Shown: piece by piece, positions 13,156-20,623 of the stretch
How the letters are laid out: every line of letters starts with the position of its first letter
Numbering within the stretch: position 1 is the stretch's first letter
Assembly (NCBI GenBank): GCA_020725885.1
Contig: DYEA01000017.1
Location: forward strand, 62,001 to 126,000
DNA length: 64,000 nucleotides
Source of the DNA: Slackia sp.
GTDB lineage: Bacteria; Actinomycetota; Coriobacteriia; Anaerosomatales; Anaerosomataceae
Direction of reading: 5' to 3'
Program-made: the position numbers and the translations under genes
The notes under the pieces: model-generated
Seen by the model: only the letters and a program-made list of their open reading frames with translations
The model's database searches: none
What the model was told of the DNA's origin: nothing

Positions 13156-14034
13156 GTGAGCATCTTCGGGGGACCAAAGCGGCTCGGGCTCGCGCTCGGC
13201 AGCGGCAGCGCGCGCGGGCTCGCGCACATCGGCGTCATCAAAGCGCTCGAGCAGGCGGGCCTTCGGCCCGACGTCGTCACGGGCACGAGCATGGGCGCAG
13301 TCGTGGGTGCGATGTATGCGGCCGGCAAGACGCCAGAGGAGCTCGAAGCCATCGCGACCTCCTACGACATCAAGTCGCTGCTCGCGCTCGCCGACGTCGC
13401 GCTGCAGCGCGGCGCGGTGATGGCAGGAGAGAAGGTCGAGGCGTTTTTGGCCGAACACCTGCCGGAGCGCTTCGAGGACCTGAAGCTGCCGTTCGGGTGC
13501 GCGTCGACGGACCTCACGACCGGCCACGGCGTCAAGCACACCGCGGGCGACCTCAGGCGCGCGGTGCGGGCGTCGCTTTCGATCCCGGTGATCTTCGCGC
13601 CGGTCACGGGCGACGGCCACGTGCTCGTCGACGGGTTCCTCACCGACCCGATCCCCGTGGCGCTCGCGCGGCAGCTGGGGGCGGAGGTCGTCGTGGCGGT
13701 CGACGTGTGCGGCTCCGGCACGGTGACGGCCGACGACGGTCAGCAGGACTCCGGGCTCGTGCGCGACCTCATCAGCGTGCTGCGTGGCGAGCCCAGGCAG
13801 CGCCGCCGCGGCACTTCAGGGCTCGAGGTGCTCTCGGCGAGCGTCGAGATCATGGAGCGGCACGTGGCACAGAATGCGCTGCGAAGCGCTGACGTGGTGC
13901 TCTCGCCCGACGTGCACGGCTACCCGGGCTACGACTTCGTCTCGGCGGCCGACATCATCGCGGCGGGCGAGCGGGCCGGGCGAGCGGCCGTCAAGGCGAT
14001 CGCGCGCAAGGCGAGGCGGCAGGCAGCGGGGTAG
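13156..14034 (+). CDS. Patatin-like phospholipase (RssA type)
   Basis: Serine acyl hydrolase of 292 residues. The catalytic dyad and oxyanion elements are complete: the glycine-rich GSGSARG near the N-terminus, the nucleophile in GTSMG, and the Asp in the VDGFLTD block. It should release fatty acids from membrane lipids. GTG 13156 is chosen because the conserved domain begins 10 residues later (KRLGLALGSGS); the longer in-frame stretch upstream overlaps the CDP-alcohol transferase gene and carries no family sequence. The position at the end of the acyltransferase / CDP-alcohol transferase run suggests a role in remodelling the same lipid. Confidence 0.88.
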   Translation: MSIFGGPKRLGLALGSGSARGLAHIGVIKALEQAGLRPDVVTGTSMGAVVGAMYAAGKTPEELEAIATSYDIKSLLALADVALQRGAVMAGEKVEAFLAEHLPERFEDLKLPFGCASTDLTTGHGVKHTAGDLRRAVRASLSIPVIFAPVTGDGHVLVDGFLTDPIPVALARQLGAEVVVAVDVCGSGTVTADDGQQDSGLVRDLISVLRGEPRQRRRGTSGLEVLSASVEIMERHVAQNALRSADVVLSPDVHGYPGYDFVSAADIIAAGERAGRAAVKAIARKARRQAAG

Positions 14035-14117
14035 GGCGAGGCGCTGCCGAGCGGGCCAGGCGGCGCGGCGCGCGGCGGCTCGCGCGCCATCGAGACGCCG
14101 GCCATCGAGGAGGACGG

Positions 14118-14714
14118 ATGCGCAAACAGACGCTCGCAACGCTCGTGGCAGCAGGGGTGGCGCTCGCGGTGGCGGCGGTGCTGCTCACGCCGCCGGACCA
14201 GAAGCTCGGCGGGATGGTGCGGTTCGTGATGTACCACGGCGCCTCGACCTGGGTGAACATGCTCACCTTCACCCTCGCGGGGGCGCTCGGGCTCGCCACG
14301 CTCGCGGGAAGGGAGCGCGCGCGGGCGTACGGCGAGGCCTTCAGGTGGGTGGCGCTCCCGCACTGGGTCGTCAACACGATTCTCGGGCTCATCTCGATGC
14401 GGCTGATCTGGGGCGGCATCCTGTGGAACGAGCCCCGGCTGATGATGACGTTCGGCATCCTCGCGGGCGCGCTTCTCGTGCTCGCCGCGCAGTTCCTGCT
14501 CGACTCGCCGAAGGTGCCGGCGGCGCTCGACGCGGTGCTCGCGGCCGCGCTGTGGTTCCTCGTGCTCGTGCTGCCGAACCTGTTCCACCCCGACAGCCCG
14601 GTGTTCAACTCCGACAACCGCGTCTACATCGCGACGTTCTTCGGGATGGTGGTCTCCGTGGCGTTCATCGTCGTGCCGATCGCGCTTGCGGTGGCGCGCC
14701 GGAAGCCGGCTTGA
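14118..14714 (+). CDS. Multi-pass membrane protein, CcmC-like
   Basis: A 198-residue protein with about six membrane segments. The blocks VMYHGASTWVNM and MRLIWGGILWNEPRLMMTF resemble cytochrome c assembly proteins of the CcmC/CcsA family, where a conserved His and a tryptophan-rich loop handle haem. The full WWD signature is not present; only the W-G-G-x2-W-N-E-P-R-L part recalls it, so haem handling is uncertain. No other cytochrome c maturation gene is seen nearby. The last 50 nt overlap the convergent higA gene. It follows the patatin gene after an 83-nt gap with an AGGACGG-type ribosome site. Confidence 0.6.
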   Translation: MRKQTLATLVAAGVALAVAAVLLTPPDQKLGGMVRFVMYHGASTWVNMLTFTLAGALGLATLAGRERARAYGEAFRWVALPHWVVNTILGLISMRLIWGGILWNEPRLMMTFGILAGALLVLAAQFLLDSPKVPAALDAVLAAALWFLVLVLPNLFHPDSPVFNSDNRVYIATFFGMVVSVAFIVVPIALAVARRKPA

Positions 14715-15006
14715 TGCGCCGCACATCGTCCTTCACCGCATTCCGCGCATCCCAGAGGTCCACGGCGCGCTGGAGGTTGAGCCAGAACTCCGGCGAGTTG
14801 CCGAACAGCGCCGACAGGCGCAGCGCCATCTCGGGTGAGAGCGCCCGACGCTCGCGGAGCAGCTCGTTCACCGTCTGGCGCGACACACCGAGCGCCTTCG
14901 CCAGGCTGCTGACGGTAAGGCCGTAGTCAGGCATGAAGTCCTCGCGCAGCACCTCTCCAGGATGGGTGGGCCGGCGCTTCATGGGGGTGTCGTTGGGGAT
15001 GCTCAC
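14665..15006 (-). CDS. higA: HigA-family antitoxin / XRE regulator, no partner toxin
   Basis: A 113-residue HTH protein with the hallmark HigA opening RRPTHPGEVLREDFM, an XRE helix-turn-helix (SSLAKALGVSRQTVNELL) and the closing SPEFWLNLQ. HigA normally binds the HigB mRNA-interferase toxin and represses the higBA promoter. No HigB-sized frame lies in the 60-nt gap upstream or on either side, so this is an orphan or has lost its toxin. GTG 15006 has GGAG 4-5 nt upstream; ATG 14982 is an alternative. It follows the SPT-like gene on the same strand and may be co-transcribed with it. Its 3' end overlaps the CcmC-like gene by 50 nt. Confidence 0.85.
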   Translation of the reverse strand: MSIPNDTPMKRRPTHPGEVLREDFMPDYGLTVSSLAKALGVSRQTVNELLRERRALSPEMALRLSALFGNSPEFWLNLQRAVDLWDARNAVKDDVRRIKPASGAPPQARSARR

Positions 15007-15066
15007 AGCTCCAGCCTCCGCGCTGCCCGCCGCGCCGCGTCCGGCGGGATTCGGCGCGCTCCCGCC

Positions 15067-16257
15067 CTACCCGCCGATGACGCCGAGCTCGCGGCCGATG
15101 CGCTCGAAGGCCTCGAGCACGTAGTCCATCTGCTCGTCGGTGTGCGTCGCCATGTACGAGGTCCGAAGCAGCGCTCGGCCCTGCGGGACCGCCGGCGGCC
15201 GCACGGGGTTCACGAAGATGCCGGCCTCGAGCAGCCTGCGCCAGAACTCGAACACGAGCATCTCGTCGCCGAGCACGATCGGGATCACCGGCGTGGTGCT
15301 GTTGCCGGTGTCGAACCCGAGCCGCCGGTACTCGGCGTGCATCCGGTTCACGATCCGCCACAGCCGCTCGCGGTGCTCCGGCTCGTTCTCCATCACGTCG
15401 AGCGCGCCCAGGCACGCGCCGACGCTTGGCGGCGCCATCGCTGCGGAGAAGATGAACGGCCGCGAGTTGTGCTTGATGTAGTCGATGACCTTCGCGTCGC
15501 CTGCGATGAACCCGCCGAGGGAGGCGAAGCTCTTCGAGAAGGTGCCCATGATGAGGTCGACCTCGTCCGTGACGCCGAAGTGCGCCGCAGTGCCCTCGCC
15601 GCGCGGCCCGAGCACGCCTGAGGCGTGGGCGTCGTCGACCATCAGCCGCGCGCCGAACTCGCGCACGATCGGCAGCATCTCGGGAAGCGGCGCGACGTCG
15701 CCTTCCATCGAGAACACGCCGTCGACGACCACGAGCGCGCCGCCGTGCTCCCAATCCACTCGGCCGAGCGCCTCGCGCAGGCTTGCGGGGTCGTTGTGCT
15801 CGAAGCGCACGGTCTTGCCCCACGACAGCTTGCAGCCGTCGTAGATGCTCGCGTGGTCGTCCTTGTCGATGACGGCGTAGTCGTGCCGCCCGACGATCGC
15901 GGAGATGGTGCCGATGTTGGTGCCGAACCCGGTCGAGAAGACGAGCGCCGCGTCCTTGCCGACGAAGGCGGCGAGCCGCCGCTCCAACTCTTCGTGGATG
16001 TCGAGGTTGCCGTTCAGCAGGCGCGAGCCGGTGCACGAGGTCCCGTACTTCTCGAGCGCCTGGCGCGCGCGCTCGCGGACGTGCGGGTGCGTCGTGAGCC
16101 CGAGGTAGTTGTTCGAGCCGAGCATGATGAGCTCTCGGTCGTCCACGCGCACGCGCGAATCGGACTCGGACTCGATCACGCGGAAATACGGGTAGTAGCC
16201 GGAGGCGCGGGCCTCGTCGGCCGCGGTGTACTCGAAGCACTTCCCGAAGATGTCCAT
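15067..16257 (-). CDS. Serine palmitoyltransferase-like alpha-oxoamine synthase
   Basis: PLP enzyme of 396 residues that condenses an amino acid with an acyl-CoA or acyl-ACP. Stacking His135 (DDHAS), the PLP-binding Asp208 (VDDAH) and the Schiff-base Lys242 (GTFSKS) are all present. The family includes glycine C-acetyltransferase, BioF and serine palmitoyltransferase. The blocks GSRLLNGNLDIHEELE, VFSTGFGTNIG, DDHASIYDGC, IMGTFSKSFASLGGF and RPFIFSAAMAPPSV look closer to bacterial serine palmitoyltransferases than to E. coli Kbl, judged from memory of both. No threonine dehydrogenase or biotin gene is adjacent, which also argues against Kbl or BioF. If correct, it makes 3-ketosphinganine, the first sphingolipid intermediate. 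Confidence 0.75.
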   Translation of the reverse strand: MDIFGKCFEYTAADEARASGYYPYFRVIESESDSRVRVDDRELIMLGSNNYLGLTTHPHVRERARQALEKYGTSCTGSRLLNGNLDIHEELERRLAAFVGKDAALVFSTGFGTNIGTISAIVGRHDYAVIDKDDHASIYDGCKLSWGKTVRFEHNDPASLREALGRVDWEHGGALVVVDGVFSMEGDVAPLPEMLPIVREFGARLMVDDAHASGVLGPRGEGTAAHFGVTDEVDLIMGTFSKSFASLGGFIAGDAKVIDYIKHNSRPFIFSAAMAPPSVGACLGALDVMENEPEHRERLWRIVNRMHAEYRRLGFDTGNSTTPVIPIVLGDEMLVFEFWRRLLEAGIFVNPVRPPAVPQGRALLRTSYMATHTDEQMDYVLEAFERIGRELGVIGG

Positions 16258-16458
16258 GGAACTCCCGTCCGTCGCGTGGAGCGGTCGCGGAACACCTGCC
16301 GATTTTACCGCTTTGTTGCGAGCGGTGGGGCGGGGCCGCGGGCGCCGTGCGATCCGCCGGGCCGCGAGCGCCTGCTCGTGCGCGCGGCTGGCCGCCCCGC
16401 CGCTTCCCGCCCTAGCGCAGCGCCCCGCGGCGCTCTACAATGACGGCGAACCGAACAG
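16258..16458. promoter_or_regulatory. Divergent promoter region, SPT-like / cobalamin leader
   Basis: This is the gene-free part upstream of the cobalamin leader. On the minus strand a TAAAAT -10-like hexamer (16302-16307) precedes the SPT-like ATG by about 45 nt, and GGGAG forms its ribosome site. On the plus strand TACAAT (16436-16441) lies about 18 nt before the riboswitch fold and is the best -10 for the vitamin B12 transport operon. No clear -35 is visible for either. Confidence 0.4.
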
Positions 16459-16600
16459 CGGTCCCAGGTGCCCGCCGGGGCGAGAGCCGAGGCGGGAGAA
16501 TAGGGAAGCCGGTGCAAGTCCGGCACGGACCCGCCACTGTGACGGGGCGAGGCGCCCCGAAGTCAGGAGACCTGCCTGGGATCCCTGCGATGCCGGCCTT
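16459..16600 (+). ncRNA. Cobalamin riboswitch
   Basis: The conserved core is unmistakable: a GGTCCC...GGCGGGAGAATAGGGAA entry, the B12-box region GCCGGTGCAAGTCCGGC, then GGACCCGCCACTGTGAC, and a closing AGTCAGGAGACCTGCC. It binds adenosylcobalamin or a related corrinoid. It lies upstream of btuF and is followed by an intrinsic-terminator hairpin, so it should switch off transcription of the transporter and adenosyltransferase genes when cobalamin is plentiful. Confidence 0.95.
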
Positions 16601-16660
16601 CGAGGACTTGAGGCCCAGTCGCCCGCGCGACGCGCGTGCTTCCGGGAGACCGAGGACTCG

Positions 16661-16690
16661 AGGACCCGCCGCGAGCGGGTCCTTCGCTTT
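16661..16690 (+). terminator. Riboswitch-controlled terminator
   Basis: A perfect 8-bp stem, GGACCCGC (16662-16669) with GCGGGTCC (16675-16682), extended by an A-T pair and closed by a 5-nt loop, is followed by TTCGCTTTCTC. The U-run is broken, but position and stem strength fit the expression platform of the cobalamin riboswitch just upstream of btuF. Confidence 0.7.
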
Positions 16691-16742
16691 CTCGGCCGCG
16701 CTGTTCGGGATGCACGGCCCGGATGCGAGAGGAAGGAAGGAC

Positions 16743-17672
16743 ATGCAGACACGCAACTGGCTCAGGGCGCTGCTGGCCGCTGCGCTCGCCGCGATGCTCG
16801 TCGTCGCTCCCGCAGGCTGCGCGAAGAAGGCGGCGGACAACGGAGGGAAGGCGCAGCAGCAGGCGGCGTTCCCGGTGACGCTCACCGACGACGCCGGCAG
16901 GGAAGTCACCATTGCCAAGAAGCCGGAGCGCATCGTGAGCCTGGCTCCGGCGAACACCGAGATCGTCTACGCCCTCGGCGCGCTCGACCGCGTTGTGGGC
17001 GTCACGACCTTCGACGACTACCCGCCTGAGGTCTCGTCGATCGCGAAGGTCGGCGACTTCATGAACCCCAACATGGAGGCGATCGCCGCCGCCAAGCCGG
17101 ACCTCGTGCTCGCCACCGGCGGCGTGCAGGCGGACACGATCGCGAAGCTCGAAGACGCGGGCGCCGTGGTGCTCGCCGTCGACCCGCAGTCGCTGGACGG
17201 CGTGTACAAGGCGATCGAGATGGTCGGTAAAGCCATCGGCGAGCCGGCGAAGGCCGCCGAGGTCGTGCAGGGCATGAAGGACGAGCTCGAGACGATCCAG
17301 TCTGCGATCGAAGAGGCGCCGGTGCGCTGCTTCATCGAGATCGCGCAAGAGCCGCTGTACACGGCCGGTCCGGGGACGTTCATCAACGACCTCATCGACC
17401 AGGCCGGCGGCGAGAACGTCGTGACGCAGGAAGGCTACGTCGGCTACTCGCTGGAGCAGCTGCTCAAGGACGACCCCGACGTGTACCTCGCCACCAAAGG
17501 CTCGATGAGCGACCCGGCCGACATCGACAAGCGGCCCGGCTACTCGGCGCTTTCTGCGGTCAAGGCCAAGCGGGTGTTCGTGCTCGACGACAACCTCGTG
17601 AGCAGGCCGGGGCCGCGCTGCATCCAGGGCATCCGCCAGATCGCCGAGGCGTTGCACCCGGACGCATTCTAG
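16743..17672 (+). CDS. btuF: Cobalamin-binding lipoprotein of the ABC importer
   Basis: Substrate-binding protein of 309 residues for a FecCD-type ABC importer. A lipoprotein signal peptide is clear: RNWLRALLAAALAAML then a lipobox ending in PAGC at about residue 26. The mature part is a helical-backbone binding protein with the typical opening TLTDDAGREVTIAKKPERIVSLAPANTEIVYALG. ATG 16743 follows a GGAAGGA ribosome site; longer upstream frames run into the riboswitch. The riboswitch, the permease and ATPase genes downstream, and the adenosyltransferase gene point to cobalamin or another corrinoid as substrate rather than haem or siderophore iron. Confidence 0.92.
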   Translation: MQTRNWLRALLAAALAAMLVVAPAGCAKKAADNGGKAQQQAAFPVTLTDDAGREVTIAKKPERIVSLAPANTEIVYALGALDRVVGVTTFDDYPPEVSSIAKVGDFMNPNMEAIAAAKPDLVLATGGVQADTIAKLEDAGAVVLAVDPQSLDGVYKAIEMVGKAIGEPAKAAEVVQGMKDELETIQSAIEEAPVRCFIEIAQEPLYTAGPGTFINDLIDQAGGENVVTQEGYVGYSLEQLLKDDPDVYLATKGSMSDPADIDKRPGYSALSAVKAKRVFVLDDNLVSRPGPRCIQGIRQIAEALHPDAF

Positions 17673-17676
17673 GCGC

Positions 17677-18762
17677 ATGCGCGAGCAGGGCGCATCGGGC
17701 ACGGAAACGGCGGCGCCGGCTCGCGGACGGCGGCCGCTGCGCCCCGCCCTGCGCCCTGCGTCTCGCGCAGCCGTGCTCGTCGCGCTCGCTGCGGGGCTCG
17801 CCGTCGCGATGGTGGCGGGCGTCGCCGTGGGCGCGGTCCGGGTGGCGCCCGGAGAGGTGCTCGCCGCCATCGGGCGGGCCCTGTCTGGCGCTGCTCGCAC
17901 GGCCGACGACGCCATCATCGTCGACCTGCGGCTGCCCCGCGTGCTCTTGGCCGCCCTCGTCGGGGCGTGCCTCGCGACGGCGGGCGTGCTCTACCAGGCG
18001 CTGTTCCGCAACGCGCTCGCGGACCCGTACATCCTCGGCGTGTCCTCGGGTGCCGGGCTCGGCGCCACACTCGCGTTCGTAGCGGCGGGCACCACGACGG
18101 CGGGCGTGCTCGTCGGCGTGCCCGCGGGCGCGTTCCTCGGCGCGCTCGCGACGATCGCGCTGGTGGTGGCGCTGGCTGAGCGTGCGGGGCGGTTCGAGTC
18201 CACGTCGCTCCTGCTCGCGGGCGTGGCGGTCTCGTACACGCTCGCGGCGCTGACCTCGTTCGTGATGGTGGTCTCCCGCGAGTCGATGCACGCGGTGGTG
18301 TTCTGGATGATGGGCGGGCTGCAGCGCGCGTCGTGGCCGTGGGTCGGGATGCTCGCGGCGGTCCTGGCTGGCGGCGCCGCGGCGCCGCTCGCCCGCTCGC
18401 GCGACTTGGACCTGATGCTGCTCGGCGACGAGCGCGCGAGCCAGTTGGGCCTGGACGCCCGCCGCTTCACGCTCGCGATGCTCGCGTGCGCGTCGCTGGT
18501 GGTGGCAGGCGCCGTGTCGGTCTCCGGGCTGATCGGCTTCGTGGGGCTCATGGTGCCGCACGCGGTGCGGCTCGTCGTCGGCCCCGACCACCGGACGCTC
18601 CTGCCTGCCTCCGCGCTCGCCGGGGCGATCGCGGTGGTTCTGGCGGACCTGCTCGCGCGCATCGTGCTCGCGCCCGTGGAGCTGCCGGTCGGCATCGTCA
18701 CCGCGCTCGCAGGCGGCCCGTTCTTCGTGTGGCTGCTCACCCGGAAGGAGCGTGCAGCGTGA
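17677..18762 (+). CDS. btuC: FecCD/BtuC-family corrinoid permease
   Basis: Membrane subunit of 361 residues with about ten helices. Family blocks include LRLPRVLLAALVGACLATAGVLYQALFRNALADPYILGVSSGAGLG and the cytoplasmic GLIGFVGLMVPHAVRLVVGPDHR coupling segment. The N-terminal 28 residues are Arg/Ala-rich and precede the first helix. The gene starts 4 nt after btuF and its stop overlaps the GTG of the ATPase gene. It would form a dimeric channel taking corrinoid from BtuF. Confidence 0.93.
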   Translation: MREQGASGTETAAPARGRRPLRPALRPASRAAVLVALAAGLAVAMVAGVAVGAVRVAPGEVLAAIGRALSGAARTADDAIIVDLRLPRVLLAALVGACLATAGVLYQALFRNALADPYILGVSSGAGLGATLAFVAAGTTTAGVLVGVPAGAFLGALATIALVVALAERAGRFESTSLLLAGVAVSYTLAALTSFVMVVSRESMHAVVFWMMGGLQRASWPWVGMLAAVLAGGAAAPLARSRDLDLMLLGDERASQLGLDARRFTLAMLACASLVVAGAVSVSGLIGFVGLMVPHAVRLVVGPDHRTLLPASALAGAIAVVLADLLARIVLAPVELPVGIVTALAGGPFFVWLLTRKERAA

Positions 18763-20033
18763 GCGGGGGCGAGGCGCTGCTGGTCTTCGAGGCCGCCTCG
18801 GTCGGCTACGGCGGAGCGGCCGTGCTCGATGGCGTGTCGTTCGCGGTGCGCGCGGGCGAGGTCGTCGGCCTCGTCGGGCCCAACGGCGCGGGGAAGTCGA
18901 CGCTGCTGCGGGCCGTCACGGGCGCAGCGCGCGTGCTGGCAGGTCGGCTTGTGGTCTGCGGCGAGGACGCGACCCGCCTCTCGCCGCGCGCGCGCGCGAA
19001 GGTGGTGGCCGTCGTCCCGCAGGCGCTGCCGGTGCCGTTCGCGATGACGGCGCGCAGGTTCGTCGAGCTGGGACGTCACCCGCACCTGGACGTGCTCGAG
19101 CGGCCCGGACCGCGCGACGCCGCGGTCGTCGAGGACGCGATGCGGCGCACGGACACGCTTCGGCTCGCCGACCAGACGGTCGACACGCTCTCGGGCGGCG
19201 ACTTGCAGCGCCTGACCGTCGCGCAGGCGCTCGCCCAACAGCCGCGCGTGCTCCTGCTCGACGAAGCGACGGCGCACCTCGACGTCAATCACGCGCTGCA
19301 GGTCCTCGACCTCGTGCGGAGCGAGGCGCACGCCGGGGCCGCCGTGCTCGCGGTCTTCCACGACCTCGACCTGGCGGCCCGCTATGCCGACCGCATCGCG
19401 ATCGTCGCCGAGGGCACCGCGAGCGAGCCGCTGCCTCCCGACCGCGCGCTCGACGCCGAGGCGCTCTCGCGGGTGTTCGACGTGCGCGCGGTGGTGCGCA
19501 CAGAGCCGGTGACGGGCGCTGTGGCGGTCGTGCCGATCGTGCGTGGGGCGGACGTCGCGGCGCTGTCGCGCGGACCGGTCGGCGTCGTGTGCGGCTCGGG
19601 CGCGGGAGCGCGCCTGCAGCGCGAGCTCGCGCGCGCGGGCTGCCGCGCCGTGTGCGGCGCGCTGAACGAGGGCGACGTGGACGCTGCGGTCGCAGACGCG
19701 CTCGGGCACGAGTTCTTCCGCCTGCCGCCGTTCGGCGAGGCGGGGTCAGACGCGGAGGCGTGGGCCGAGGAGCGCTTCGCGGCGTGCGCGGCGATCCTCG
19801 TGGCGCCGACGCCGTTCGGGCGGGCGAACGTCGCCAACTTGCGGGCGGCGGTGCGCTCGGGCGCGCCGATGCTGCTGCTCGACGACGTGACGCCGGATCG
19901 GGACTACACTGGCGGCGAGGCGCGTGCGCTCGCGCGCGAGGCGTGCGAACGCGGTGCCCGCGTCGTCGCGAGCGAGAGCGAGGCGGTGGCGGCTGCGCTC
20001 GCGCTCGTCGAGTCGAAGGAGGGACGGCCGTGA
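18759..20033 (+). CDS. btuD: Corrinoid ABC importer ATPase with extra C-terminal domain
   Basis: Residues 1-240 are a standard ABC ATPase: Walker A GPNGAGKST (40-48), signature LSGGD (145-149), Walker B LLLLDEAT (around 162-169) and the switch His201. The normal family length is about 255; this protein has 424 residues. The added part (about 255-424) has the look of a Rossmann-like domain: GVVCGSGAGARLQRELARAGC, GALNEGDVD, and CAAILVAPTPFGRANVANL. Similar tails exist on some cobalamin-type ATPases in anaerobes, but I know no function for them. GTG 18759 overlaps the btuC stop; longer frames upstream lie inside btuC. The gene overlaps cobO by 4 nt. Confidence 0.9.
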   Translation: MSGGEALLVFEAASVGYGGAAVLDGVSFAVRAGEVVGLVGPNGAGKSTLLRAVTGAARVLAGRLVVCGEDATRLSPRARAKVVAVVPQALPVPFAMTARRFVELGRHPHLDVLERPGPRDAAVVEDAMRRTDTLRLADQTVDTLSGGDLQRLTVAQALAQQPRVLLLDEATAHLDVNHALQVLDLVRSEAHAGAAVLAVFHDLDLAARYADRIAIVAEGTASEPLPPDRALDAEALSRVFDVRAVVRTEPVTGAVAVVPIVRGADVAALSRGPVGVVCGSGAGARLQRELARAGCRAVCGALNEGDVDAAVADALGHEFFRLPPFGEAGSDAEAWAEERFAACAAILVAPTPFGRANVANLRAAVRSGAPMLLLDDVTPDRDYTGGEARALAREACERGARVVASESEAVAAALALVESKEGRP

Positions 20034-20563
20034 GCGAGGCTGACCGCGTAGGTCTGGTGCAGGTGTACACGGGTGATGGCAAGGGCAAGACGACCGCGGC
20101 GGTCGGGCTCGCGGTGCGCGCGGCCGGTGCCGGCTTGAAGGTCCTGTTCTTGCAGTTCGTGAAGGGCGGCGAGCGCTCGAGCGAGCTTGCGATGCTCGAG
20201 CGCCTCGGTGTGCGCGTCGAGCGCCCCGCACGGGCGTCCACAGGCTTGCTTGGGGGCGGCCCGACGGACGAGGACCGCCGGGCGGCCGCCGAGGCGCTCG
20301 CGGTCGCCGAGGACGCAATCGCGAGCGGCGCGTACGACCTCGTCGTGCTCGACGAAGCGTGCGTGGCGGCAGCGGCGGGGCTCGTCGACGAGCGCCGCCT
20401 GCTCGATGCGATCGCGGCGCGCCCCGTGCACGTCGAGGTGGTTCTCACTGGACGCGGCGCGTCGGAGGCGATTCTCGAGGCCGCCGACCTCGTCACCGAG
20501 ATGCGCTCGCACAAGCACCCGTACGAGCGCGGCGTGCCGGCTCGCAAGGGCATCGAGTTCTAG
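20030..20563 (+). CDS. cobO: Cob(I)alamin adenosyltransferase (CobA/BtuR type)
   Basis: Transfers the 5'-deoxyadenosyl group from ATP to cob(I)alamin to give the coenzyme form. The 177-residue length is typical. The P-loop variant TGDGKGKTTAA is near the N-terminus, then LQFVKGG, VVLDEA and a C-terminal EMRSHKHPYERGVPARKGIEF block that is characteristic of the family. GTG 20030 overlaps the btuD stop. It is the last gene under the cobalamin riboswitch, completing import and activation. Confidence 0.96.
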   Translation: MSEADRVGLVQVYTGDGKGKTTAAVGLAVRAAGAGLKVLFLQFVKGGERSSELAMLERLGVRVERPARASTGLLGGGPTDEDRRAAAEALAVAEDAIASGAYDLVVLDEACVAAAAGLVDERRLLDAIAARPVHVEVVLTGRGASEAILEAADLVTEMRSHKHPYERGVPARKGIEF

Positions 20564-20623
20564 CGGGCGCGATCAGATCGGCCGGCCGAGCGAGCGAGAC
20601 CCTGCCTGCAGCGGGCGTCCGCC

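Noticed and set aside
15067-16257. Glycine C-acetyltransferase (Kbl) or BioF call
   Set aside because: No tdh or bio neighbour, and the conserved blocks look closer to bacterial SPT; kept as an alternative, not as the main call.
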